A stretch of DNA of 64,000 nucleotides from Halobacteriales archaeon QS_1_68_20. Lineage in GTDB: Archaea; Halobacteriota; Halobacteria; Halobacteriales; PXRE01. The stretch is taken from the NCBI GenBank assembly GCA_003021085.1, contig PXRE01000010.1, forward strand, positions 1-64,000. Reading direction: 5' to 3'. Below are positions 18,578 to 26,190 of the stretch, piece after piece; position 1 is the stretch's first letter, and every line of letters starts with the position of its first letter. Both the position numbers and the translations under genes were made by a program. A model generated the notes under the pieces. It did not search any database. It was not told the origin of the DNA and was given only the letters and a program-made list of their open reading frames with translations.

Positions 18578-21508
18578 ATGAGCGACAGCGCCCGGGCGGC
18601 CGACCAGTTCGCCGCCGCCCTGTCGGCGTCGCTCGACGAGCATCCCGAGGCGACGGCCGAACGCGTCGGGACGGCGGCCACGGCGGAGCGTCAGGCGACG
18701 GACGCCGGCGACCGGATCCGCGTCGAGGGCGACGACCGGACGCTACTGATCGACGTCGCTCCCGCCGGGGAGTTCCCTCTGTCTGAAGACTGGGGCGACC
18801 TGGCTGGGGTGGCCGGCGCCGCCGACGCGACTGCGCTGGCCACCTGCTCCGGACGTGACTGCTTCCTCCGTTCCCTCGACGGCGAATCCGCCAACGAGAA
18901 CGACGCCGCCGACTTCCACTACCTCGACCTGCGGGACCGGACGCCCCCCGAGGCTGCCAGCGGCCTCCGCGACGCGGTGGCGCACCTCGCCGAAACTGAC
19001 CGGTTCCCGGCGCAGTCCGAACGCGAGCGCGTCGCTGGACTCCTCCGGGCCTTACAGGGTGCGGTCCGTCCACGGCTGGAATCGCTCGCCCGCGAGGCTG
19101 CGGCCGGCGACGGCGAGTTTGCCACCCGCTTCGAGGCGGGGACCGACGGAGCGGATGCAATCTCGGCCGCCGCGGGCCAGTACGCCTACCTCCTCGCGGC
19201 CGGCGCGCTGTACGAAACGATCCGGGGCGAGGCGGCGGCCGACGGTGAGGGGGGACCGTCCCGTACCGACGGCGTCGACGCGCTGCTCGCGGACCCGCTG
19301 GACTCGCTCGCCGGCGGACTGTTCGACCAAGCCACCGCCGAAGCGATCACGAACGAGGCTCCGGGGGTGTTCGAAACGTTCCCGCACGATTCGGCGGTCG
19401 AGCGGGCGGTGGCTGACCTCCTCGGAGCGCTGGAGCGGCGGCCGCTCTCGGCAGTGGAGGGCGACCTCCTCGGCGAACTCTACGAGGACCTGCTGGCCCC
19501 GGCCGAGCGCCGGGCCGACGGCCAGTACTACACGCCGCCGGAAATCGCCGACACCGTCGTCCGCTGGGCGATTCCGGAGGGCCTGACCACCACGTCGGAC
19601 GGCGTTCCGACCGTCCTCGACCCGGCGTCGGGGTCTGGAACCTTCGCCGTCGCGGCCTACCGGCGACTCGCCGCGCTGTGCCCCGACAGCCACCACGGTG
19701 ATCTGCTCGACCACGTCGCCGCCGTCGACGTCAATCCGGTCCCGCTGGTGACGACGGCCCTGAACCTCGCCGTCCAGCGGGCGGGGACCGAGACGCCGGC
19801 GGTCAGGGCGCGCCGTGCCTCGTTTCTCGACCTCGGCCCGGGGACGGCGTTCCCGGACCTGTCCCCGGACGGCGATCCCTCCGAGGCCGATTCGTCCGCC
19901 GCCGCCCCGGCGTTCGACGCGGTGGTGGGGAACCCGCCGTTCGTCCGCCAGGAGGCCCTCGAAAAGGACCACTACCGGCGGCACCTGGGGGCGTTCGCGG
20001 ACGGCGCCTACGCCGACGGCCCGGACGCGGTGAGCGGCAAGAGCGACGCCTACGTCTACTTCCTGACCCAGGCCACGCGGTTCCTCCGGGAGGGCGGCAG
20101 ACTGGGGTTCGTCGTCCCGACGAAGTGGCTGATGACCGACTACGGCCGGTCGGTCCAGGCGTTCCTCGCGGACCACTACTGCGTCCACGCGGTCGTCGGC
20201 TTCGACCACCGGGCGTTCGACGACGCGCTGGTCGACGCGGCGCTGGTGTTGCTCGAACGGTGTTCGGATCCCGGGCGCCGCGACGAGACGGTCACGCGGT
20301 TCGTCCGCCTCGACGAGTCGACGGAGGTCGACGCGGTGCTGGACGCCGTCCGGTCGGGAGAGTCGACTGCCGGGCAGGCCGACGGATCGGTCGCCGACGG
20401 CGGAGCGCTACGAGATGGGAACGAGAGCGACGACGGCGGGACGGCACCCCGACCGGCCCCGGACGAGGCGGTCGTCCGGACGCGAGCGACCCACCGGACG
20501 GTCGCGCTCCGGCAGTCGGCGGTGACGGCCGTCGAGTCCGGCAAACTCGCGCCGTTCCTGTCGGCGCCCGCGCTCGCCATTCGATTCCTCCAGCATCCCG
20601 ACCTGATTCGGTTGGGCGACCTGGCCGAGGTCGCCTACGGCAACAAGACCGGCGCGAACCGCTTTTTCTTCCTCGACGAGACGGACCTGGCGGAGTGGCC
20701 CATCGACGACCGCTTTCTCGCACCTGCAATCCGGAGCGTCCGGGGCCGGGAGTCCCGGGTGCTGACCGCGGAAGCGACCGACCAGTACTTGCTCGACGTC
20801 CGGCCGTACGTCGACCCGGTCCCGGACGCCGAGACCGCCGCCGATGGCTCGCTCGATGCCCGGGTGAAGGCGGCGCTGGCCCGCGACGGATACGACGCCC
20901 TGCTGGCGTACGTGGAGTGGGGCGAGCGGGAGGGCTACCACGAGCGCCAGACCTGTGCAGACCGACAGGTCTGGTTCGACCTCGGGTCCCTCGTCCGCCC
21001 GGAGATCGTCCACCCGAAGTTCTTCGACCGGCGGGTCGTCCCGCTGTGGAACCGCGACCGACTGGCACCCAGCAACGCGGTCGACGGCCTGTCCCTGCGC
21101 GACGGCGTGGACGAGCTGGTGGTCCTCGGCCTGCTGCACTCGACCGTTCACGAGGTGCTGCTGGAGTGCTGGGGCCGCGCGGAGGGCGGCGGCGTCCTGC
21201 AACTGATGACCTACGAGGTGGAGACGCTGCCCGCCGTCGACCCTGCGAGGATCGGCGGCGACAGCCGGGAGGCGCTGATCGACGCGACCCGCCGCCTCCT
21301 CGATGGCGACGAGTCCGCCCAGACGGACCTCGACGCGCTCGTCCTCGACGTCCTGGGACTGGACGCCGACCCCGCCGACCTCCGGGCGGTCCGCGAAGCG
21401 CTCGTCCGGCGGCGCCGGCGGAACGGTGACGGGGACGCACCGCCCGCAGAGCGCGTCGACGACCGCGGAACGCGGTCGTTCGCGGTCGACCCGGCCGCTG
21501 GCCGGTGA
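18578..21508 (+). CDS. Eco57I/HsdM-like N6-adenine DNA methyltransferase
   Basis: A 976-residue methylase-type protein. It has an N-terminal helical region (to ~300); SAM motif I 'VLDPASGSGTFAVAAYRR' after the HsdM-like 'ERRADGQYYTPPEIADTVV' segment (~310-365); and catalytic motif IV 'AVVGNPPFVRQE' (~450), the NPPF form for N6-adenine. 'SDAYVYFLTQATRFLREGGRLGFVVPTKWL' continues the fold. A target-recognition-like C-terminal half includes 'GDLAEVAYGNKTGANRFFF'. No PD-(D/E)XK nuclease motif is evident at the N-terminus and no restriction gene adjoins, so it looks like a solitary methylase or the modification arm of a type IIG-like/BREX-like enzyme whose nuclease is not recognisable. Start ATG 18578 is preceded by 'ctttaggcg'. 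Confidence 0.82.
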   Translation: MSDSARAADQFAAALSASLDEHPEATAERVGTAATAERQATDAGDRIRVEGDDRTLLIDVAPAGEFPLSEDWGDLAGVAGAADATALATCSGRDCFLRSLDGESANENDAADFHYLDLRDRTPPEAASGLRDAVAHLAETDRFPAQSERERVAGLLRALQGAVRPRLESLAREAAAGDGEFATRFEAGTDGADAISAAAGQYAYLLAAGALYETIRGEAAADGEGGPSRTDGVDALLADPLDSLAGGLFDQATAEAITNEAPGVFETFPHDSAVERAVADLLGALERRPLSAVEGDLLGELYEDLLAPAERRADGQYYTPPEIADTVVRWAIPEGLTTTSDGVPTVLDPASGSGTFAVAAYRRLAALCPDSHHGDLLDHVAAVDVNPVPLVTTALNLAVQRAGTETPAVRARRASFLDLGPGTAFPDLSPDGDPSEADSSAAAPAFDAVVGNPPFVRQEALEKDHYRRHLGAFADGAYADGPDAVSGKSDAYVYFLTQATRFLREGGRLGFVVPTKWLMTDYGRSVQAFLADHYCVHAVVGFDHRAFDDALVDAALVLLERCSDPGRRDETVTRFVRLDESTEVDAVLDAVRSGESTAGQADGSVADGGALRDGNESDDGGTAPRPAPDEAVVRTRATHRTVALRQSAVTAVESGKLAPFLSAPALAIRFLQHPDLIRLGDLAEVAYGNKTGANRFFFLDETDLAEWPIDDRFLAPAIRSVRGRESRVLTAEATDQYLLDVRPYVDPVPDAETAADGSLDARVKAALARDGYDALLAYVEWGEREGYHERQTCADRQVWFDLGSLVRPEIVHPKFFDRRVVPLWNRDRLAPSNAVDGLSLRDGVDELVVLGLLHSTVHEVLLECWGRAEGGGVLQLMTYEVETLPAVDPARIGGDSREALIDATRRLLDGDESAQTDLDALVLDVLGLDADPADLRAVREALVRRRRRNGDGDAPPAERVDDRGTRSFAVDPAAGR

Positions 21509-21655
21509 GACGAGCGCTCGCTCGTCGGTCGTCCGCCCTACCTTCGGAATTCGAAATCCAAAACGTTAGAAACTAAAGTTCTGGGCGGACCGCTCCCCGT
21601 CACCGTTCGCGCCGGACCCGTGGGCTTTTTCGCCGCTGGTGACCTTCGGCCGGGT

Positions 21656-22498
21656 ATGAGCGACAGCGAGGATGGCCCTGACGCGGCGGACGCCGCGGAG
21701 AATACCGCGGGGGACGACGACGGCTTCGACGAGGAAGCCGAACGGGAGCGCCTCCGCGAGAAGTACGAGCGGGATAAGGCGCGCCGCGAGGCGACCCAGA
21801 AGATGAGCGAACTGCTGTTGCAGGGCGCGACGATGACCAACCACCACTGCGACGAGTGCGGGTCGCCCATCTTCCGGTACGACGGCGAGGAGTTCTGCCC
21901 GAGTTGCGGCGGCACGACCGGGATGGACGAGGACGCCGCGGCCGACGCCGAGGGGGCCGCTGGTGACGCGACCGGCCAGGCGGGAGCCGACGAGGGGAGC
22001 GCGACCGGCGAACCCGACGGCGTCCGGCAGGCGGAGCCCCGGCGGGACGAGGCCCGCCGGACGAGTGCCGACGCCTCGCGAACGGCCGAGGCCTCCCGGA
22101 CAGCCGACGCCTCACGCACCGGCGACGGCGAGCGGTCGAGTGCCGACGACGGCCGTGCGGAGCGGTCGCCGGCGGCGGACCGACCGGAGTCGCTGGCGCC
22201 CGAGCGGTCGGTCAGGCCCGACCCGAGCGAGTTGCAGGCCGGGGCCGACGCGCCGACGGCGGGCGACCGCTCCGGGCGGAGTCGCGGACCGTCGAGCGGT
22301 CTCCAGGGGTCGGGGCGCCTGCAGGGCGCGTCGGTCGACGAGGCGCCGTCGCTGGCCCAGGCCCGGGCGTCGCTCCGGCGGGCCATCGTCAGCCTCTCGG
22401 AGCAGGCCGCCCAGAGCGACGACCCCGAGCGGGCCAAGGAACTGCTGCGGGGCGCCCGCGAAGGCGCGGAAGCGCTGGCCGTGTTGCAGGACGACTGA
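21656..22498 (+). CDS. SSSCA1-family zinc-binding protein
   Basis: A 280-residue protein from ATG 21656. The Sjogren's syndrome/scleroderma autoantigen 1 family region is residues ~22-85: a charged helix 'REKYERDKARREATQKMSELLLQGATM' followed by a zinc ribbon 'CDECGSPIFRYDGEEFCPSCGG' (two CxxC pairs). A long, low-complexity acidic/Ala-Arg linker (about 90-225) follows, then a conserved amphipathic helical end 'LAQARASLRRAIVSLSEQAAQSDD'. The role in archaea is unknown. It is convergent, with a one-base gap, to the DUF1464 kinase gene. Confidence 0.85.
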   Translation: MSDSEDGPDAADAAENTAGDDDGFDEEAERERLREKYERDKARREATQKMSELLLQGATMTNHHCDECGSPIFRYDGEEFCPSCGGTTGMDEDAAADAEGAAGDATGQAGADEGSATGEPDGVRQAEPRRDEARRTSADASRTAEASRTADASRTGDGERSSADDGRAERSPAADRPESLAPERSVRPDPSELQAGADAPTAGDRSGRSRGPSSGLQGSGRLQGASVDEAPSLAQARASLRRAIVSLSEQAAQSDDPERAKELLRGAREGAEALAVLQDD

Positions 22499-22499
22499 A

Positions 22500-23495
22500 T
22501 CAGGCCGTCGACGCTCTCGTTTTCGGGACCGTCCCGACCGGGATTCCCAGCACGGAGTCGGCCCCGCGGTAGACGTCGCGGGCGATGTACGCCGCGCCCA
22601 GGGCGGCGCTGTGTCGCTCCGCGAACGTGGTCGGCGCCAGCCCGGAGCAAGCGGACTCCAGGCGAGAGCGGACGTCGACCGGATCCTCCACGCGGCTGAG
22701 TCGCCCGCTGAGGACGATCTCGTCCAGTCCGTCGCCGTCGACGTGGGCCGCGAACGGCGCCAGTCCGTAGACGTTGTGCAAGGTCGCCTGGTAGACCTTC
22801 TCCAGCAGGTCGGGGTCCGGCGTCCCCTTCGCCTCCTCGAAGGCGCCTTCGAGGAATCCCATCCGCAACAGGAGGTCGTCCAGCGTCGTCTCGCCGTCCC
22901 TGATCGCCCGGAGTTCGCAGACGTCGGGCCAGCCGTGAACCAGTCCGATCCAGTGGAACGCGCCCCGCAGGCGGCCGTCGACGACGAGCGTCGCCATCGC
23001 CGAGGAACTCGCGCAGGCGGCGACGTAGGTGTCCCCGGCCGCCTGCTCGTGGGCGTACCGGGTCATCGCCAACTTGTCGGCACCGGTCAGCGTCGAGTAG
23101 TGCCGGAAGTACTCGTGCAAGGTGTCCAGGCCGTCGTGGACGCCCGGGAACGCCACGCAGGGGAGGTCCGCGGCGACCAGCGCGTCGTAGACGTCGGTGC
23201 CGGTGCCGACCTCCTGGCCCAGTCCCAGGTTGTCGACGATCCCCCGGTCGGTCGTCGCCTCGATGTCTTTCACCCGGCGCAACCGGTCCCCGTAGCAGTA
23301 GCCGTACGCCGCCATGTCCACCGCCGCGGGGTCGACGTGGGCCGACAACTGGTCGAGGAACGACCAGGGCCCGCCGTCGCCCCGCGACCGCTCGATTGCG
23401 AACGTCTCCGTCCCGCCGTCCGGGTCGAGGACGCACGCCTTCACGGCGGTCGTCGAGTGGTCTATTCCGACGAACACGACCGGAGATATTCCCAT
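22500..23495 (-). CDS. DUF1464 ASKHA-fold kinase-like protein (predicted butyrate kinase)
   Basis: A 331-residue protein. 'VFVGIDHSTTAVKACVLD' is the phosphate-1 motif of the acetate/sugar kinase-Hsc70-actin superfamily, and 'EIVLSGRLSRVEDP' supplies the second glycine motif. Blocks such as 'AAYGYCYGD', 'DTYVAACASSSAMATLVVDGRLRGAFHWIG' and 'HSAALGAAYIARDVYRGADSVLGIPV' match the archaeal DUF1464 family, sometimes listed as predicted butyrate kinase. Its true substrate is untested. The ATG at 23495 has the conserved N-terminus directly after it. Confidence 0.8.
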   Translation of the reverse strand: MGISPVVFVGIDHSTTAVKACVLDPDGGTETFAIERSRGDGGPWSFLDQLSAHVDPAAVDMAAYGYCYGDRLRRVKDIEATTDRGIVDNLGLGQEVGTGTDVYDALVAADLPCVAFPGVHDGLDTLHEYFRHYSTLTGADKLAMTRYAHEQAAGDTYVAACASSSAMATLVVDGRLRGAFHWIGLVHGWPDVCELRAIRDGETTLDDLLLRMGFLEGAFEEAKGTPDPDLLEKVYQATLHNVYGLAPFAAHVDGDGLDEIVLSGRLSRVEDPVDVRSRLESACSGLAPTTFAERHSAALGAAYIARDVYRGADSVLGIPVGTVPKTRASTA

Positions 23496-23533
23496 TAGAA
23501 CGTTAAAGTTACTATACTGAAGGGGGCAACGAG

Positions 23534-24703
23534 CTATCGAACCTCGACCGGCAACGAGTGGACGGCGTGCATGAAGGTGTTCCTGACCGGCGTCAGGTCC
23601 CCATCGTGGACCGCCCGGACGTCGAACCGGTCGAGCAGTTCCGAGAGCGCGACCCGGGCTTCGAGGCGGCCGAGCGCCGCCCCGATGCAGTTGTGGATGC
23701 CGTGGCCGAACCCGAGGTGTGGGTTCGGCGAGCGGTCGGGGACGAACGAATCAGGGTCCTCGAAGCGGGCGGGGTCGTGGTTGGCCGCCAGCAGTCGGAC
23801 GACGACGTGGTCGCCCGCGTCGACCTGGCGGCCGCACAGTTCGGTGTCGGTCGTCGCCCCCCGGGAGACGGCCGACGCGGGCGAGCGGTACCGGACCACC
23901 TCTTCGACCGCGGTGGCAAGCGCCTCTGGGTCGTCCGCGAGGTCCTCGAACAGTCGCGGTCGCTCGGCGAACGAGCGGACGGCGTTGGTCAGCAGGCCGG
24001 TCGTCGTGATGTTCCCCGCGATCAGGAACAGGGCGGCGAACCCCAGCACGTCCCCGGTCGACAGGGGTTCGCCGTCGACCTCCGACTCGACCAGCACCGA
24101 CAGCAGGTCTTCGCGCGGGCGCTCGCGGCGGCGCTGGATCTGCTCGGTCATGTACGCCGCCATCTGCTGGCCGGCCTCCCGCTGGGCCCGGCGGCGCTCG
24201 TCGGTCGAGTCGACCTCCAGGCGCGTCAGCGCGTCGCACCACGACAGGAACCGCTCGCGGTCCTCCAGGGGAATCCCCAGCAGGTCCGCGATCACCAGGT
24301 TCGGGAGCGGCCGTGCGACGGCCTCGACCACGTCGAACTGCGGCCCCTCGACGTCGGCCAGGACCTGCCCGACGAGTTCCCGGACGCGGGGTTCCAGGGT
24401 GCGCACGTGTTCCTCGCGGAAGTAGTCCTCGACGGTCGAGCGCAGCTTCCCGTGTCGCGGCGGGTCGAGGTTGACGATGGTGTCGTCCAGCAGGCCGAGG
24501 CGGTCGCTGTCGAACGGCGTGTCCGAGGAGAACTGCTCGTGGTCCCGCAGTACCGTCGTCGCCGCGTCGTAACCGAACACGTCCCAGCGGTCCTTGCGGG
24601 GGTTTCGGTGGACGGGGCCGCGCTCGCGCATCTCCCGGAACCAGTCGAACGGTTCCAGCCGACGGTCGTCGGTCGTCAGTCCGTAGGCGTCCGGGTCGGC
24701 CAT
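23534..24703 (-). CDS. cytochrome P450
   Basis: A 389-residue soluble P450 of bacterial size. The heme loop 'FGHGIHNCIGAALGRLEA' gives Cys339 as the axial ligand; 'EEVVRYRSPASAVSRGATTDTEL' contains the ExxR motif of helix K. The I-helix reads 'LIAGNITTTGLLTNA', in which the usual acidic residue before the oxygen-activating Thr is replaced by Ile, hinting at altered proton delivery. 'NLDPPRHGKLRSTVEDYF' is the conserved helix-C segment with heme-propionate contacts. No ferredoxin or reductase gene is adjacent. Its promoter is shared with the divergent gene at 24764. The substrate is unknown. Confidence 0.93.
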   Translation of the reverse strand: MADPDAYGLTTDDRRLEPFDWFREMRERGPVHRNPRKDRWDVFGYDAATTVLRDHEQFSSDTPFDSDRLGLLDDTIVNLDPPRHGKLRSTVEDYFREEHVRTLEPRVRELVGQVLADVEGPQFDVVEAVARPLPNLVIADLLGIPLEDRERFLSWCDALTRLEVDSTDERRRAQREAGQQMAAYMTEQIQRRRERPREDLLSVLVESEVDGEPLSTGDVLGFAALFLIAGNITTTGLLTNAVRSFAERPRLFEDLADDPEALATAVEEVVRYRSPASAVSRGATTDTELCGRQVDAGDHVVVRLLAANHDPARFEDPDSFVPDRSPNPHLGFGHGIHNCIGAALGRLEARVALSELLDRFDVRAVHDGDLTPVRNTFMHAVHSLPVEVR

Positions 24704-24763
24704 ACGCTGGAGCGCGACCGACGGCAGATAAATCTTATACGTCCTGGTCTGGAACCGGGGTCC

Positions 24764-25309
24764 ATGTCACGCGAAGACGAGGCCCTGGGGGACCGGTCCC
24801 CGGACACGCCCGCGGCGGCGTTCGAGGTGCGCGCACCGCTGTTGTCGACCGAAGATCTGGCGACCGTCCTGCGCCGGGATGTCGTCGCCGACGACCTGCT
24901 CGACCGGGTGGCCAGGGGCTACCTCTACGGGTCGTTCGCCGACCCGGCCTCGACCGTCGACGAGGGCCGCCTCTCGGACGTGGACGTCTGGCTCGACGTC
25001 GAGGGCCTGGCCGAGGGGGCGGTCTCGACCCGGTTCGGCGGTTCCGGGTTCGGGCTCCGCAACCGCCTGGAGGCCATGGGCGACCTGCGGGTCTACGACG
25101 GGAGCGAGCGCGACGAGCGACTGCTGGAGATCGACCTCCAGCCCGAGGACCCGGCGGTCAGGGAGACCCTCCGGCGCGCAGAGCGGACCGCCTTCCGGAC
25201 CAGCGAGGCCGACCGGGACGCGCCCCGGAGCAGGCCGCTGGACCTCTCGCTGGCGACGCCGGAGATGACCGAGGCCATCCTCGACGGCCCCCGACTCCCG
25301 CTGTGGTAG
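24764..25309 (+). CDS. nucleotidyltransferase-like protein
   Basis: A 181-residue protein from ATG 24764, which follows the TATA-like 'ataaatcttata'. The region 'GYLYGSFADPASTVDEGRLSDVDVWLDVE' has the GS-x(n)-SDVD pattern of the Pol-beta nucleotidyltransferase fold (glycine-serine followed by the Dx D metal ligands), although the linker is longer than in classical MNT enzymes. The rest is acidic and not recognisable. It may be a minimal or degenerate nucleotidyltransferase. It is divergent from the P450 gene, 60 bases apart. Confidence 0.5.
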   Translation: MSREDEALGDRSPDTPAAAFEVRAPLLSTEDLATVLRRDVVADDLLDRVARGYLYGSFADPASTVDEGRLSDVDVWLDVEGLAEGAVSTRFGGSGFGLRNRLEAMGDLRVYDGSERDERLLEIDLQPEDPAVRETLRRAERTAFRTSEADRDAPRSRPLDLSLATPEMTEAILDGPRLPLW

Positions 25310-25511
25310 CGCCGCCGTCATTCCTCGTCGTCGAACAGCACGGCGAGGGTCCCGTTCTCGGCTGGGACACGACCGGTAGCAACGGCGAAACGTCCCGTCT
25401 CCAGCTCTAGGCGCTCGTTAGTTACCAGCTCGTTGTGGCTTCAATTCCATATATCTCGGTTCAAAACAATTTGGAAGAGGCTACTTATCCCCGACTTTCG
25501 AACGAGGATGT

Positions 25512-26165
25512 ATGAGCACGACACTCGGTCAGGTCCGGAAACAGCCGCGTACCGAGACGTTCGAAAGCCTTACGGCGAGTCGGCGGCGGCACGTCCTCTC
25601 GATCCTGGACGACGCCTCACCGTTGCCGGTACCCCGGTTGGCCTCGCTGGTCGCCGCCTTCGAGCGCGGAAAGCCGCCCACCGCCGTCCCGGACGATGCC
25701 GTCGGGTCGGTCCGCGCCGACCTGGCACACGTTCACGTCCCGGCGCTGGTCGACGCCGACCTCGTCGAGCGGGGTCCCAACGGTGTGGACGTGACCGCGA
25801 CGGGCCGGCGGGTCCTCGGTGAACCGGGGTTCCGGACCGTCGTCGAGACCGCGGCCAGGGACTGGGACGACGTGATCGACTGCCTCGCCGACGAGCGCCG
25901 ACGCATCGCCCTGGACGTCCTCCGGGGCCGCGACGGCGGGATGGGCCGCCGCGACCTCGCGCAGGTCGTGGCCGCGCGCGAGGCGGGGACCGACGAATCG
26001 GCCAGCGCGGCGGAGACGGTGCTGACGTCCCTGTACCACGTCCACCTGCCGAAACTCGCGGAGGCGAACCTGGTCGAACTGGACGACGAAACCGTCTCGT
26101 ACGAGGGTCACCCGGACCTGCCCGTGGCCGATACCCTCCGGTTGCTCGACACGGGTCGCCAGTAA
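25512..26165 (+). CDS. tandem winged-helix (DUF7344-type) haloarchaeal regulator
   Basis: A 217-residue protein made of two similar winged-helix units, at residues ~15-95 ('FESLTASRRRHVLSILDDAS...VRADLAHVHVPALVDADLVE') and ~115-200 ('VIDCLADERRRIALDVLRGRDGG...VLTSLYHVHLPKLAEANLVELDDETVSYEG'). The repeated 'RR..L.IL', 'L.H.HLPKL..A.LVE' pattern is that of DUF7344-type halophilic transcription regulators. The ATG at 25512 follows a 'cttatcccc' promoter-like stretch. Target genes are unknown. Confidence 0.72.
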   Translation: MSTTLGQVRKQPRTETFESLTASRRRHVLSILDDASPLPVPRLASLVAAFERGKPPTAVPDDAVGSVRADLAHVHVPALVDADLVERGPNGVDVTATGRRVLGEPGFRTVVETAARDWDDVIDCLADERRRIALDVLRGRDGGMGRRDLAQVVAAREAGTDESASAAETVLTSLYHVHLPKLAEANLVELDDETVSYEGHPDLPVADTLRLLDTGRQ

Positions 26166-26190
26166 TCCGGTCGTTCCGGACCTGCCGTGC

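Noticed and set aside
18387-18581. Toxin gene partner of the RHH fragment
   Set aside because: The frame is Arg/Gly/Pro-rich without any RelE, PIN or MazF motif.
25323-25440. Minus-strand fragment ending 'GTLAVLFDDEE', possible small gene
   Set aside because: Open for about 39 codons with haloarchaeal-like composition, but no usable start codon and no recognisable family; at most a gene remnant.
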